A stretch of DNA of 64,000 nucleotides. Source: JAFDZV01 sp966128725 (GTDB taxonomy: Bacteria > Bacteroidota > Ignavibacteria > OLB7). Where the stretch lies: the NCBI GenBank assembly GCA_966128725.1, contig CBHYLN010000004.1:30040-94039 (forward strand). Direction: 5' to 3'. A program made the translations under genes and the position numbers. Below the pieces are notes generated by a model. The model had not been told where the DNA came from and did no database searches. It saw only the letters and a program-made list of their open reading frames with translations. This document shows, in pieces, positions 9,962-19,550 of this stretch. Position 1 is the first letter of the stretch. Each line of letters opens with the position of its first letter.

Positions 9962-10870
9962 TTGCAGTCGAAACTCATGTCGGTTCCGGTCACAAGCCGG
10001 CGTCGAACTCTTATGACGTCGATCGTTGTGGCGGGGATCCTAGGCGTCGTGGGGACAGGGTCGTACCTGACCGTGTCGGCCACCGCCGATGAGCGTCCTG
10101 CCCGCATGGATGCCAAGGCTTCGGGAACTACAATCAACGTGGACTCGCTGTACGCCGCGAAGGCCGACGAATCCACCGGTTCGGACACCGCATTCCTGGC
10201 CCCCGTGGCCCCCGAAAACACGTTGAGCGGTCGTATTAGCTGGTATGGCCCCGGATTTCACGGGCGCCGCACAGCCAACGGCGAGCGCTTCGACCGTAAC
10301 GAGATGACCGCCGCACACAAGACGCTTCCGTTTGGCACGCTGCTCCGCGTTGAGGATCAGGCCACCGGCCGCAGCATCCTGGTACGCGTGAACGACCGTG
10401 GCCCATACAGCGGCGGACGCATCCTTGACCTCTCCGAAGCGGCGGCTCGTCGGCTTGGGATCACCGGCCGCGGCACGGCTTCGGCCCGCCTGTCGGTCTA
10501 CTCCCTTCCGAAGTCGAAGAACGGCAACGCCGCCGTCACATTCGATACGCAGGGCAACGCTGTGACACCGCACGGATTCACCGTGAAGGTTGCCGCCCCT
10601 GCAACGTTCGATGAGGCCATCGCGCTGCAGCAGAAGCTGGAGCAGAACGGTTACGACAAGGTGTTCCTTACACAGTTCCGTAACGGTACCCACACCTCAT
10701 TCGCGGTGTCGGTGGGCCTGTTCAGCTCGGAGCGCCTGTGCTCCACGCTGCTTGCCGATGTCTCCGACACGTTCAGCGCGGCCGTTATCCGGTCGTTCGA
10801 GCGTATCGACGACGCAAACGACGGCAGGCAGCTTGCCGATACGGCGACCTCGGGCGAGGAGCGGCTGTAA
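9962..10870 (+). CDS. rlpA: RlpA-like septal ring lytic transglycosylase family protein with a SPOR-like C-terminus
   Basis: The product (302 residues from TTG) has an N-terminal membrane anchor or signal (TSIVVAGILGVVGTGSYL), a short linker, and a double-psi beta-barrel RlpA domain: SWYGPGFHGRRTANGERFD, then AHKTLPFGTLLRVED, then VRVNDRGPYSGGRILDLS. The catalytic-type Asp and His residues of RlpA are in these motifs. The last hundred residues resemble a SPOR domain (GFTVKVAAPATFDEAIALQQ and a following repeat), which binds denuded glycan at the septum. RlpA proteins act in the periplasm or outer membrane during division. Confidence 0.85.
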   Translation: MQSKLMSVPVTSRRRTLMTSIVVAGILGVVGTGSYLTVSATADERPARMDAKASGTTINVDSLYAAKADESTGSDTAFLAPVAPENTLSGRISWYGPGFHGRRTANGERFDRNEMTAAHKTLPFGTLLRVEDQATGRSILVRVNDRGPYSGGRILDLSEAAARRLGITGRGTASARLSVYSLPKSKNGNAAVTFDTQGNAVTPHGFTVKVAAPATFDEAIALQQKLEQNGYDKVFLTQFRNGTHTSFAVSVGLFSSERLCSTLLADVSDTFSAAVIRSFERIDDANDGRQLADTATSGEERL

Positions 10871-10914
10871 GTCGCAATCGCTCGCGGCCCGGAGAAGGGC
10901 TTCGTTATCAATCA

Positions 10915-10948
10915 AACGCCCCCGGCGCATATCCGCGCCGGGGGCGTT
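10915..10948 (+). terminator. Strong intrinsic terminator after rlpA
   Basis: A perfect 14-bp stem (AACGCCCCCGGCGC and its complement) with a six-base loop (10929-10934) sits 45 bases after the rlpA stop and is followed by ACGTTTTC. It ends the first + strand gene block. Confidence 0.75.
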
Positions 10949-11334
10949 ACGTTTTCGGGATGCCGGTAGGCGCCGACTCCCTCTCGCTCTCTCCCACACA
11001 CTCTCTCTCGCTCGCCCACGAACGGACTTGAAGGGCTCCCTGCCCGGCCAGGGGCGCAAGCTCCGCGCCCACACATCAACACCATCGCTCCTCTCTGGCC
11101 TGTCCCCGGTTGGTCGCTACGCCGCGCCGCGCGGGGCTATGATGATTCCCCGCGCGCCCAAGGCCCGGCGGCGCACGAGTGGCTACAACTCCGTGTGGCC
11201 ACAGCATCGTAGCACACGCTCTAGGTTGTTCAACTGTTGATCAGCAACATTCCCGGAAGGCGCTGGCATGGGGTGGCTCGTCGCAAGGCTCGGCCGCGAT
11301 GGCCCGGATTGAGGCACACGGCCCCACAATGCAA
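10949..11334. other. Intergenic stretch without a gene
   Basis: This stretch separates two convergent transcripts. It contains a CT-rich run of CTCTC repeats at about 10980-11020 and several short open frames of biased composition. I see no ribosome binding site, conserved motif or hairpin that supports a gene. Confidence 0.5.
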
Positions 11335-11368
11335 AACCCTCGCCCGACTATTGGTCGCGACGAGGGTT
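11335..11368 (-). terminator. Terminator of the respiratory operon
   Basis: Read on the minus strand, an 8-bp stem (AACCCTCG / CGAGGGTT, with an inner CGAC/GTCG pair) is followed directly by TTGC, giving a TTTT run at the end of the stem. It lies about 70 bases beyond the last oxidase gene and is the probable 3' end of the whole act-cta operon. Confidence 0.65.
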
Positions 11369-11435
11369 GCCTTCTACAATCGTGTTCTGCCCTTGGCGGC
11401 TGGACGCCTTGCGGCGTACGCTGCCGGGAACCGGA

Positions 11436-11753
11436 CTAGTGGTACGCGCCGGAACTCCAGTGGCGGCTGACGTAATCCATTGCCGTGATGCCGAGCAACA
11501 GGATAAGCCACACGAAGCCGGCCGCGGCCGTCACCATCGTGAGCTTGGTGCTGTAGCGAACGTGCATGAAGTACAGCACCACCAGCACCGCCTTTAAATT
11601 GGCGATGGTCATCGCAACGTTGATGTTCAGGGGGCCGAGATTCACGAATCCCGCGCCAACCGTTAAAAAGAGGCGTACAATCATTGCGCCGAAAACCGCC
11701 AGATAGGCGCCGATCGACGATATATGGGCGTGTGTATTATTCTGTCCGCTCAT
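11436..11753 (-). CDS. ctaF: Cytochrome c oxidase subunit IV (caa3 type, prokaryotic COX4)
   Basis: This 105-residue membrane protein has three hydrophobic helices (about residues 15-35, 45-65 and 72-92). NVAMTIANLKAVLVVLYFMH is the hallmark of small prokaryotic subunit IV, which stabilises the oxidase and has no redox centre. It is the last gene of the oxidase block, downstream of subunit III and separated from it by 122 bases that contain a long hairpin. Confidence 0.88.
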   Translation of the reverse strand: MSGQNNTHAHISSIGAYLAVFGAMIVRLFLTVGAGFVNLGPLNINVAMTIANLKAVLVVLYFMHVRYSTKLTMVTAAAGFVWLILLLGITAMDYVSRHWSSGAYH

Positions 11754-11822
11754 GAGTGAGTCTCTGGCATGAAAGGATGAAGATCCCGGGTTCGGCGGGG
11801 ACGTTGCCCCGGCTGTTACGGA

Positions 11823-11858
11823 GGCCCGTTGATGGACATTCCATCAGATCAACGGGCC
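11823..11858 (-). repeat. Long hairpin between oxidase subunit III and IV genes
   Basis: Arms GGCCCGTTGAT (11823-11833) and ATCAACGGGCC (11848-11858) are perfectly complementary, and a second small hairpin (GATGGA / TCCATC) can form inside. No T-tract follows on either strand, so an RNA-processing or stability element within the operon is more likely than a terminator. Its effect is not known. Confidence 0.5.
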
Positions 11859-11875
11859 GCGGCTGCAACGCACGC

Positions 11876-12538
11876 CTACGTTCGATCGATCAGGTACAGC
11901 AATGGATACAGGAAGATCCAGACGATGTCCACGAAGTGCCAGTACAGGCCGCTGATTTCCACTGGGTTGTAATAGTCCTTGGAGAATCGGCCCTTGGCGG
12001 CTTTGATCAGCAGCCAGGTCATGATCCCCAGCCCCACGATCATGTGCAGCGCGTGTACGCCGGTCATCGCGAAGTACAGGCTGAAGAAGATCTCCGCCTG
12101 CGGCGCGTGTTCGTGCCCCGGCACGCCATGGAAATGGAAGGTTGGGCCTGGCACCAGATGATGCTCGAACTTGCCGGCGTATTCGTACGCCTTCACACCA
12201 AGGAAGGCCGCACCGAAGATCATCGTAAGCACGATGAACATCACCAACTTCTTCTTGTCGCCAAGCTGGGCCGCGCGAACGGCCAGAGCCATGGTGAAGG
12301 AACTGACCAGCAGCACGCATGTGTTGAAGCACCCCACCCAGATATCGAGCACGCGGCTGGCCGCATGGAATGACTCCGGGTACGATGTCCGGTAGATCAT
12401 GTAGGCCAGGATCAACCCGCCGAAGAACATGACTTCCGTGATCAGGAACGCCCACATCCCGACGGTGGCTGCCTCCTGCTGCTGGCGGGCATCATCAAAC
12501 TGATGCGCTACCAGCGAGTTATGTCCTGCGTCAGACAT
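11876..12538 (-). CDS. ctaE: Cytochrome c oxidase subunit III
   Basis: This 220-residue protein is the heme-free core subunit III of a heme-copper oxidase. It has five to six membrane helices, beginning with [20 protein letters not shown], and ends with the characteristic [20 protein letters not shown]. The central [16 protein letters not shown] is also diagnostic. Its start overlaps the end of the subunit I gene by 8 bases, implying translational coupling. Confidence 0.95.
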   Translation of the reverse strand: MSDAGHNSLVAHQFDDARQQQEAATVGMWAFLITEVMFFGGLILAYMIYRTSYPESFHAASRVLDIWVGCFNTCVLLVSSFTMALAVRAAQLGDKKKLVMFIVLTMIFGAAFLGVKAYEYAGKFEHHLVPGPTFHFHGVPGHEHAPQAEIFFSLYFAMTGVHALHMIVGLGIMTWLLIKAAKGRFSKDYYNPVEISGLYWHFVDIVWIFLYPLLYLIDRT

Positions 12539-14249
12539 TATCCCCCTCCGAGACGGTATTTGGGTTCTTCGATTCGTTGGTTGCGGCCGCCGCGGTCATT
12601 GCCACTTCCTCCTCATCCGACGGGTAGTGATACGCATCGGTGGTGACTACCGGCTGGTAGTCGAAGTTGAAGGTTGGCGGTGGCGAGGACGTCTTCCATT
12701 CCAGACCATCGGCATTCCACGGGTTGTCGCCGGCATCCTTGCCGTACTTCAACGACCACAGCAGGTAAATCAGCGGCACCAGGAAGCCCACCCCAAGAAC
12801 GGCGGCGCCGCCGGTGGAGAGGATGTTGTACACCTGGAACTCGGCCGGGTACACGTGGTACCGGCGTGGCATGCCAAGGTAGCCGGCGATGAACTGCGGG
12901 AAGAACGTCAGGTTGAACCCGATGAACACCAGCAGCGCCGAGAAACGGCCCCAGCCTTCCGGATACATCTTGCCGGTCATCTTGGGCCACCAGAAGTGCA
13001 GGCCGCCCAGATAGGCCATCACCGTACCGCCCACCATCACGTAGTGGAAGTGAGCAACGATGAAGTAGGTATCGTGAATGTGCGGGTCAACGCCCAGCGA
13101 CGCGCAGAACAGACCGGTAAGGCCGCCTACGAGGAACAGGCCGATGAAGCCCATCGCGTACATCATCGGCGTGCTGTACGATATGTGCCCCTTGTACATG
13201 GTGGCCGCCCAGTTGAACACCTTCACCGCCGAGGGCACCGCCACCAGATAGGTGAACAGCGAGAACACGATGCCGGCATACGCCGACTGCCCCGACACGT
13301 ACATGTGATGGCCCCACACAAGGAAGCCGATCACCGCGATGCCGATACTGGAGAAGGCAACGAACTTGTAGCCGAAGATGTGGCGTCGCGAGAACGCGGT
13401 CACCAGCTCGCTCATCACGGCCATGCCAGGCAGGATCATGATGTACACGGCCGGATGCGAGTAGAACCAGAAGATGTGCTGGAACAACACCGGGTCACCG
13501 CCCAGCCGTGGATCGAAGATGCCCAGGCCCAGGCCGCGCTCCAGCGCGATCATCACGATGCCGATTGCCACCACCGGGGTGCCGAGCACCATGATGAGGC
13601 TGGCTGCGTAGTTCGACCACACGAACAGCGGCAGACGGAACCAGGTAAGCCCCGGCGCGCGCATCTTGTGAATCGTGACGATGAAGTTCAATCCCGTAAG
13701 GATCGACGAGAAGCCGGTAATGAAGATGCCGACGCCGGTAAGCATCACGTACGAGTTAGAGTACGTGGAACTGTACGGCGTGTAGAATGTCCAGCCGGTG
13801 TCAACGCCGCCAAGCACCATTGCCGTGATCGCCAGCGATGCGCCCACCACGTAGATGTACCAGCTAAGCAGGTTGATGCGCGGGAAGGCCAGATCGCGGG
13901 CGCCGATCATGATCGGCACGAGGAAGTTGCCCAGTGTTGCCGGGATCGACGGAATCAGGAAGAAGAACACCATCATCACGCCGTGCGTGGTAAAGACCTT
14001 GTTATAGGTCTCCGAGGTGAACGTATCACCCTGAGGCGTGATCAGCTCCGTGCGAATCATGCCCGCGAACGCCCCGCCGATCATGAAGAAGATCGAGATC
14101 GAGATCAGGTACAGGATCGCAATGCGCTTGTGATCCTTCGTCAGCAGCCACGACTTGATGCCGTAATCGGCATTCAGGTAGTTGGTACGAAACGCCCCGG
14201 AGATCGCCTCCGTTACCGACGGGCGCTGATAGGTCGTAGTCGTTTCCAT
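12531..14249 (-). CDS. ctaD: Cytochrome c oxidase subunit I (A2-type heme-copper oxidase)
   Basis: This 572-residue catalytic subunit reduces O2 and pumps protons. It has twelve membrane helices and the conserved His ligands for heme a, heme a3 and CuB, including [12 protein letters not shown] (about residues 258-270) and HFHYVMVGG. The YSHP motif with Ala-Val-Tyr replaces the GHPEVY of A1 oxidases, so the Glu of the D-channel end is missing and the YS pair that marks A2-type enzymes (as in Rhodothermus) is present. It is preceded by subunit II (3-base gap) and followed by subunit III (8-base overlap). Confidence 0.97.
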   Translation of the reverse strand: METTTTYQRPSVTEAISGAFRTNYLNADYGIKSWLLTKDHKRIAILYLISISIFFMIGGAFAGMIRTELITPQGDTFTSETYNKVFTTHGVMMVFFFLIPSIPATLGNFLVPIMIGARDLAFPRINLLSWYIYVVGASLAITAMVLGGVDTGWTFYTPYSSTYSNSYVMLTGVGIFITGFSSILTGLNFIVTIHKMRAPGLTWFRLPLFVWSNYAASLIMVLGTPVVAIGIVMIALERGLGLGIFDPRLGGDPVLFQHIFWFYSHPAVYIMILPGMAVMSELVTAFSRRHIFGYKFVAFSSIGIAVIGFLVWGHHMYVSGQSAYAGIVFSLFTYLVAVPSAVKVFNWAATMYKGHISYSTPMMYAMGFIGLFLVGGLTGLFCASLGVDPHIHDTYFIVAHFHYVMVGGTVMAYLGGLHFWWPKMTGKMYPEGWGRFSALLVFIGFNLTFFPQFIAGYLGMPRRYHVYPAEFQVYNILSTGGAAVLGVGFLVPLIYLLWSLKYGKDAGDNPWNADGLEWKTSSPPPTFNFDYQPVVTTDAYHYPSDEEEVAMTAAAATNESKNPNTVSEGDNV

Positions 14250-14252
14250 GGA

Positions 14253-15317
14253 TTATTTCTTCCCCGACGTTTCGTTCGCATGGTGCGCGGGCTCCGCCGT
14301 CGCTTGGGTTGCGGCGGCAGCTTGGCGGGCCGGGGGCGGGGCGGGGGCCGGGGGGCGGGGGGCCGCGCCGGCATCAGTGCCGCCAAGCGACTTGATGTAG
14401 GAGACGAGCTGCAGAACGTCGTCCTCGCTGATGCGACCCTCGTACACTGGCATTACCGGACCATAACCGGCAACCAACTTGGCACCCGCACGCAGAATCG
14501 ACTCGCGGATGTACTGCTCATCGGCCACCACCTTCTCGCCCGATGCCAGAGCCACGGTCTTTCCGAACAGGCCCTTCAAAATCGGTGCTCGTGTGGCATC
14601 GCCGTCAACATGGCAGCTTGCGCAGCCCTGATCGGCAAAGATCTTCTCGCCACCGCTGGCCATCGTCTGGCCAAGCGTTCCGGCGTTGGCGCCACCGCTT
14701 GCCAGCCATGCCTCGTAATCCTTCGGCTCCATCACCACCACGCGACCGATCATCCCGGAGTGCTTGGTACCGCAGTACTCGGCACAGAACAGGTGGTATA
14801 CGCCGGGCTTGGTGGCCTGGAACCACATCTGCGAATATCGGCCTGGCACCACGTCCTGCTTCACACGGAAGGCCGGAACGTAGAAGCTGTGGAGCACGTC
14901 CTGCGAGATCATCGTAAGACGAATCGGCACGCCGGTGGGCACGTGCATCTCGTTGATCTCGCGCGGGCCGCTTGGATGCTGGATCTTCCACATCCACTGC
15001 TTGCCGGTAACGTACATATCAACGGCATTCGCCGGCGGACGCGCGATCGTGAAGTAGACGCTCACGCTCCAGAAGAAGATCACCAGCACGATCACCAGCG
15101 GTACCCCGATCCACAAGGCCTCGATCTTCGGGCTCTCGGCAAGCGGCCGGCTACGGTCAACCTTCTTTCCTTCACGGTACTTGATCGCAATGATCATTAC
15201 CGCCAGCGAGATCGCCACGGTAAAGAACGCTGTGATCGCGACGATGAAGTAGTAGAGATCATCGACCGGACCGGCAAATGTGGATGCCTGTTCAGGGAGA
15301 AATGGAAAATTCCACAT
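14253..15317 (-). CDS. ctaC: Cytochrome c oxidase subunit II with fused cytochrome c domain (caa3 type)
   Basis: This 354-residue protein has two N-terminal membrane helices, a periplasmic cupredoxin domain with the complete CuA motif (CAEYCGTKHSGM, about residues 186-197), and a C-terminal cytochrome c domain with CASCH. The fused heme domain defines a caa3 oxidase and would accept electrons directly from alternative complex III. The last 40 residues are Pro/Ala-rich and poorly structured. The ATG lies 83 bases after the SCO gene. Confidence 0.96.
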   Translation of the reverse strand: MWNFPFLPEQASTFAGPVDDLYYFIVAITAFFTVAISLAVMIIAIKYREGKKVDRSRPLAESPKIEALWIGVPLVIVLVIFFWSVSVYFTIARPPANAVDMYVTGKQWMWKIQHPSGPREINEMHVPTGVPIRLTMISQDVLHSFYVPAFRVKQDVVPGRYSQMWFQATKPGVYHLFCAEYCGTKHSGMIGRVVVMEPKDYEAWLASGGANAGTLGQTMASGGEKIFADQGCASCHVDGDATRAPILKGLFGKTVALASGEKVVADEQYIRESILRAGAKLVAGYGPVMPVYEGRISEDDVLQLVSYIKSLGGTDAGAAPRPPAPAPPPARQAAAATQATAEPAHHANETSGKK

Positions 15318-15400
15318 CGGTAATGTTCCTTCATCTATGTGGCCACGCGCTGCGGGCCACTGTGCGGCACGAAATTCTTCGTCCGGTGCGCGGAGGACTT

Positions 15401-16270
15401 CTACGCCACCGCCTGAGTCTGCTTCAGTTTCCGATCGCGCTTGCGCATTCTGTACCAGAACGTGCCCAGCGCCATCAGAAACATTCCACCCGCGATACGA
15501 AGCGTGGTCATCACGGCAAAGCCGTATTTGCCAGTCTCCGGATCGTAATGGAAGCAGAGCAACAACACTTTTTCAACCAACGAGCCGATCTTCTCATCCG
15601 AGGCGTCCATCAGCCCAAATCGGAGATCCTTCGGCGAGAACTCCACACCATAGAAATAGCGGGAGACTTTTCCAGCAGGGGTCAGCAGCATGATGCCACC
15701 GGCATGCGCATACTGATTTGAGCCCTGATCGTACACGTACCGGAATCCTACCGACTGCGCCACCGCATCAATCGCGGGCTGCTCGCCGGTGAGGAAGTGC
15801 CATCCCTTCTCGGCGCCGGCGTGACCATAGGCCCGCACGTAACTCGCCTTCTTCTTGGCCGCGACTTCCGGCGTCTCGGTTGGGTCGATGCTGATCGTCA
15901 CGATGTCGAAATCCTCGGCCGGCTCGAACGGCACTACTCGCAACGCCTTCACCACACCGTTCATCACCTCGTTGCAGAGCATCGGGCACCGGTAGTAGGC
16001 CAGGATCAGGATCACCGGGCGCTGGCTTATCAACTGCCCCAGGCGAACGGGGTTGCCGGCTTCATCGCGGAACTCCACGTCCATCGGCACCTGCGCGTTC
16101 AATCGCTGATCGATACCAACCTGATTGACAACCTGCGCACTGCGATCAACCCGAGGCTGCAACTTGTTCGGCTGCGCCATCGCACTGCCGCCGGCAACAA
16201 CCGCGGCAATCGCCAGCGCCCATCCAAGGCTCGCGTGGCCGCGCACTCTCTTCGGCAAATTCCACATCAT
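15401..16270 (-). CDS. SCO1/SenC-family copper chaperone
   Basis: SCO proteins deliver copper to the CuA site of oxidase subunit II; this one lies directly upstream of that subunit's gene. It has a signal peptide (ALAIAAVVAGGSAMAQ), a thioredoxin-like domain with the copper-binding CPMLC (CxxxC) and the distal His in YAHAGG, and a C-terminal membrane helix (AGGMFLMALGTFWYRM). The ATG at 16270 is preferred because a GAGG lies six bases upstream; a TTG at 16282 is also in frame. The product is 289 residues. Confidence 0.92.
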   Translation of the reverse strand: MMWNLPKRVRGHASLGWALAIAAVVAGGSAMAQPNKLQPRVDRSAQVVNQVGIDQRLNAQVPMDVEFRDEAGNPVRLGQLISQRPVILILAYYRCPMLCNEVMNGVVKALRVVPFEPAEDFDIVTISIDPTETPEVAAKKKASYVRAYGHAGAEKGWHFLTGEQPAIDAVAQSVGFRYVYDQGSNQYAHAGGIMLLTPAGKVSRYFYGVEFSPKDLRFGLMDASDEKIGSLVEKVLLLCFHYDPETGKYGFAVMTTLRIAGGMFLMALGTFWYRMRKRDRKLKQTQAVA

Positions 16271-16408
16271 GAACATCCTCAATCAACCAAACGCAAGGGT
16301 ATCAGCAATCACATCATCATCACAACCATCGTTGGCGGTCACCGCCAGGCATGCGCTTCATCGCGCATGAAATCCGTGCCCGGTGCCGGGGAAGCCCGGC
16401 CGGGACAA

Positions 16409-16924
16409 TCAATGCGTCTTTGCCGTATCGGCGGGAGCCGGGGTCGCGGCCGCAGGAGCGGCCGGCTTGGCGGTGTCCGCTGCTGGGGCCGTTGCATTTG
16501 CAACAGCCGCTGCGGGCTTGGCGGCGCCAACGCCACGCTCGGCCACAACATCGATCGCGGTTTCCACAGGCATGCGAACCACACCGGCGCCGCGGTCAAC
16601 CCACGCATATCCGTTCAGTACCGAATCCTCGTGCTGGCGCATGGTGGCCAGATCCTCGTATTCGGTGCTCTTGTGGATGTTGGAGTACTGCAGGCGCGGT
16701 TCCGGCGGAAGCGCCTTGGTATCCACGACCGGCGAGATAGCGCCCTGGTCCTTGGCGGCGGCACGCTCGTCCATGATGTTGAAGTACAACAGCATCAACG
16801 CCATACCGACCAAGAGGGAACCGAACAGGACAACAACCGTAATGAGCACGGCACGGACATTGATGTGCCCGCGTTCTTCCTCGCGGCTCATCTCCATGCT
16901 GGGACTAGTTGATGAATGACTCAC
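16409..16924 (-). CDS. Small single-pass membrane protein of the ACIII/oxidase operon
   Basis: The product (171 residues from GTG) has one membrane helix (VLITVVVLFGSLLVGMALML) near residue 30, a conserved-looking block GYAWVDRGAGVVRMPVETAI, and an Ala/Pro-rich C-terminal tail. Similar small proteins often sit between actF and the SCO gene in such operons; the function is not established and assembly is a reasonable guess. The GTG start is supported by GAGAGGGGA seven bases upstream; a TTG at 16942 overlaps the actF stop. Confidence 0.7.
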   Translation of the reverse strand: MSHSSTSPSMEMSREEERGHINVRAVLITVVVLFGSLLVGMALMLLYFNIMDERAAAKDQGAISPVVDTKALPPEPRLQYSNIHKSTEYEDLATMRQHEDSVLNGYAWVDRGAGVVRMPVETAIDVVAERGVGAAKPAAAVANATAPAADTAKPAAPAAATPAPADTAKTH

Positions 16925-16938
16925 TGTGTATTCCCCTC

Positions 16939-18120
16939 TCAATGATGTTCGGCATGCTGAACCAGAAACGGCGTGTTAACCGGGAGCATCGTGGTACGCC
17001 CCTTCAACTGCTGCAGGAAGAAGTAAAGCCACAGACCACCAACACCAAGCGGCGCGGCGATATCGAACGGCGAGATCTGGATGTGATCATGATGGAACGA
17101 CGGCACTATCTGCCAGATTAGTTCAATCACGCGCATCACGATGATGAATAGCGCCACTCGACGAAGCGCCTTCGGGTTCTTCTTCACCCGGCGCATCAAC
17201 AGCAGCACGAACGGGACGAAGAAGTGGAACGTGAAGAGCACCGCCGGGAAGATGCGCCAATCGCTGTACAGGCGGCTGGTGTACCAGGTGGCTTCCTCAC
17301 CAAGGTTGGCGCCCCAGATGATGATCAACTGCGACAGCGACACGTACGCCCACAGCATTGTGCAGGCCAGCATGAAGTTGCCGAGATCGTGGAAGTACAC
17401 CGGGCGGAGCTTTTCGGCGAACTTGGCGTTCATGCCCATCAACGCCACCAGCATCGCGACCATGAACGAGAAGGTTGCCAGCCCCTGGCCAACAATGAAG
17501 ATCACACCGTAGATGGTGGATGCCCAGTGCGGCTCGAGCGACATTACCCAGTCCATCACGGCAAACGTGACGGTGATGAAGAAGAAGACGATGCCCAAAC
17601 CGCTCAGGTTCTGAAGGCGCGGCGTTACGTAGTGAGCGCCGGCAACCTCCAGGCGACGGCTCATGCGGCGCAGCACCGTGGAGAACAGGATCCAGCCCGC
17701 GAAGGAGATGCCCGCACGCACGTCGAAGAACGTCGGGTTCAGGTATGTGCTCTTGATCTGGAGAATCTTGTCGGCTGCAACCACGTCCGGATGCGACCAC
17801 TCGTACAGGCTATGCAGCCCAAGCGCGAGCGGAATGAAGAGAATCAGCATCAATGGCAGAGTCTTGATGGCTGACTCAAGCATCCGACGGATCGAGAAGC
17901 CCCACGGACCGCCCACCAGATTGTGCAACATGAACAGGAAGAGCGATCCCAGCGGGATGCTGATCACGAACATGTAGCCGATTAGGTACGAGCGGAAGAA
18001 CTGCTCGGTATCGGTTACCGCGGCGAGCACCAATCCAGCACAACCAACAACCGCGCCGATCAACGCGAACTGCTGAATCTTGTTGAGCCGAGGGCGTATT
18101 GTTTCGATCTGCTCGTTCAT
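16939..18120 (-). CDS. actF: Alternative complex III subunit ActF (quinol:cytochrome c oxidoreductase membrane subunit)
   Basis: This 393-residue integral membrane protein has about ten hydrophobic helices. ActF is a paralogue of the ActC/NrfD-type subunit and contributes to the quinol-binding membrane module of alternative complex III, which replaces cytochrome bc1. Examples of helices include FALIGAVVGCAGLVLAA, FAGWILFSTVLRRM and VTFAVMDWVMSLEPHWASTI, the last being highly characteristic. Its start overlaps actE by 4 bases (ATGA). Confidence 0.92.
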   Translation of the reverse strand: MNEQIETIRPRLNKIQQFALIGAVVGCAGLVLAAVTDTEQFFRSYLIGYMFVISIPLGSLFLFMLHNLVGGPWGFSIRRMLESAIKTLPLMLILFIPLALGLHSLYEWSHPDVVAADKILQIKSTYLNPTFFDVRAGISFAGWILFSTVLRRMSRRLEVAGAHYVTPRLQNLSGLGIVFFFITVTFAVMDWVMSLEPHWASTIYGVIFIVGQGLATFSFMVAMLVALMGMNAKFAEKLRPVYFHDLGNFMLACTMLWAYVSLSQLIIIWGANLGEEATWYTSRLYSDWRIFPAVLFTFHFFVPFVLLLMRRVKKNPKALRRVALFIIVMRVIELIWQIVPSFHHDHIQISPFDIAAPLGVGGLWLYFFLQQLKGRTTMLPVNTPFLVQHAEHH

Positions 18121-18827
18121 TGTCCAGAACCTTGGATCTTATTGCGTTCCTGAGGAGGCACATCCTGCAGTGTGGCGTGCTGGCTCAACTGCAGCGCACG
18201 GATGTAGGCTACGATTGCCCACCGATCCTCCGGCACCACGCGCGAGGCGTAGCTGTACATACGGCCAAAGCCGTTGGTAATCACATCGTAGAAGTAGCCG
18301 TCGGGCATCGCGCGAAGGCGATCGCTGTGATACGTCTGCGGCTTCGGGAATCCGCGCTGCACGATCATACCGTCACCGTTGCCAAGGCGACCGTGGCATG
18401 GCGAGCAGTAAATGTTGAATCGATCCTGACCGCGCAGGATCAACGCGCGGTTCACGGGGATCGGGATGCTCCCGTTCTTGTCGTAGGTGCCTCCGTCGGC
18501 CGCCAGGCGACTTGCATAGGCATCGGCCGAATCACCCGGCACGGTCACCGTGCCCAGGCGCCCGCCCGTTGCCTCGGCAAACGAGCTGTTCCGATTGGTC
18601 CACACCGGGTTGCGCGCCACTGTCCCCTTGATATAGGGACGGGCCGACTGGCTGTCGGGATAGAACTCGCTTCCGCGCAGCGACTTCATGCGGGGCTGGT
18701 CGTACATCTCCACGCGGCAGCCGGCCACGAACGAGAGTGAGACAAGCGCCGCCAGCATCGCCCCGGAGCGCAAGGCCCGGCCGGCACGCCCGGTGCTGAA
18801 TCCAGCGAAGAAGGTAGACACGTTCAC
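18117..18827 (-). CDS. actE: Alternative complex III subunit ActE (monoheme cytochrome c lipoprotein)
   Basis: This 236-residue protein has a signal peptide ending in a lipobox (LSFVAGC, Cys at about 37), the sequence MYDQPRMKSLRGSEFYPD typical of ActE N-termini, and a cytochrome c domain with CSPCH and a likely distal Met. ActE is anchored to the membrane and passes electrons toward the oxidase. The start is GTG; AGGATG lies upstream. It overlaps actF by 4 bases. Confidence 0.93.
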   Translation of the reverse strand: MNVSTFFAGFSTGRAGRALRSGAMLAALVSLSFVAGCRVEMYDQPRMKSLRGSEFYPDSQSARPYIKGTVARNPVWTNRNSSFAEATGGRLGTVTVPGDSADAYASRLAADGGTYDKNGSIPIPVNRALILRGQDRFNIYCSPCHGRLGNGDGMIVQRGFPKPQTYHSDRLRAMPDGYFYDVITNGFGRMYSYASRVVPEDRWAIVAYIRALQLSQHATLQDVPPQERNKIQGSGQ

Positions 18828-18941
18828 GATCGCATCCTTGTATTCGTCGGAGCGGGGCGCTTTGCCACGCCCACGGACTCATGGAAAAACATCGTTGTTA
18901 CGCCGAAGCGGGTCGGCGTGCTGCATCCGGGAAGTCCGCGC

Positions 18942-19490
18942 TTAGTGCGGAACCTCGCCGATGAAGGCCGGATTGAAGCTGGCCAGCAGGGCACGCGTGC
19001 GTTCGGCATCGAACTTCGGATCGGCGGCCTCAACACAGAGAAAGAAGCGGTCGATCGAGGCACGCTCGAAGCGGTCAACGTTGAACACCGGATGGTATGG
19101 CGTTGGCAGCTTGTTCAGGGCGATCATGCCGAACACCGCCGTCAGGCCCGCGAAGAGCACGGTAAGCTCGAAGGTGATCGGGATGAACACCGGCCAGGAG
19201 AAATCCGGACGGCCACCCACGTTCATCGGGTAGAACTCCGTGGAGATATAGGCCTGAAGCCCCATCCCGGAGAAGCACCCAATGAAACCCATCACAAGGA
19301 TCAACAGCGCCAGATACGGTCCCTTCTTGGGCATGGCCTCTTCCACCGCTTCCACGGGGAACGGCATGTAGGCATCGTACTTCTGGTACCCGTCCTTCTG
19401 CACGCGCTGGGCCGCGGCGGCGAGATCCTCGGGGGTCTCGAACTCCGCCATCAGTCCATATATCGGGGTTGCTGGAGTATTCTGTTCCAT
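18942..19490 (-). CDS. actD: Alternative complex III subunit ActD (DUF3341)
   Basis: This 182-residue protein opens with IYGLMAEFETPEDLAAAAQR, has two membrane helices (LALLILVMGFIGCFSG and ELTVLFAGLTAVFGMIAL), and ends with the conserved pair DRFERASIDRFFLCVEA. ActD carries no cofactor and is a structural subunit of the membrane part. It lies between actC and actE with gaps of 60 and 114 bases. Confidence 0.93.
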   Translation of the reverse strand: MEQNTPATPIYGLMAEFETPEDLAAAAQRVQKDGYQKYDAYMPFPVEAVEEAMPKKGPYLALLILVMGFIGCFSGMGLQAYISTEFYPMNVGGRPDFSWPVFIPITFELTVLFAGLTAVFGMIALNKLPTPYHPVFNVDRFERASIDRFFLCVEAADPKFDAERTRALLASFNPAFIGEVPH

Positions 19491-19550
19491 AGCTGAGTGT
19501 TCCGATGTGGCCCCGATCCAACGGGGCCGATGACCGGATCAGAGTTCCAC

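Noticed and set aside
12627..15323. An 898-codon open frame on the + strand
   Set aside because: It lies exactly opposite ctaC and ctaD, whose membrane and metal motifs are unmistakable; its translation is His/Arg-rich and low in structure, as expected of an antisense shadow in GC-rich DNA.
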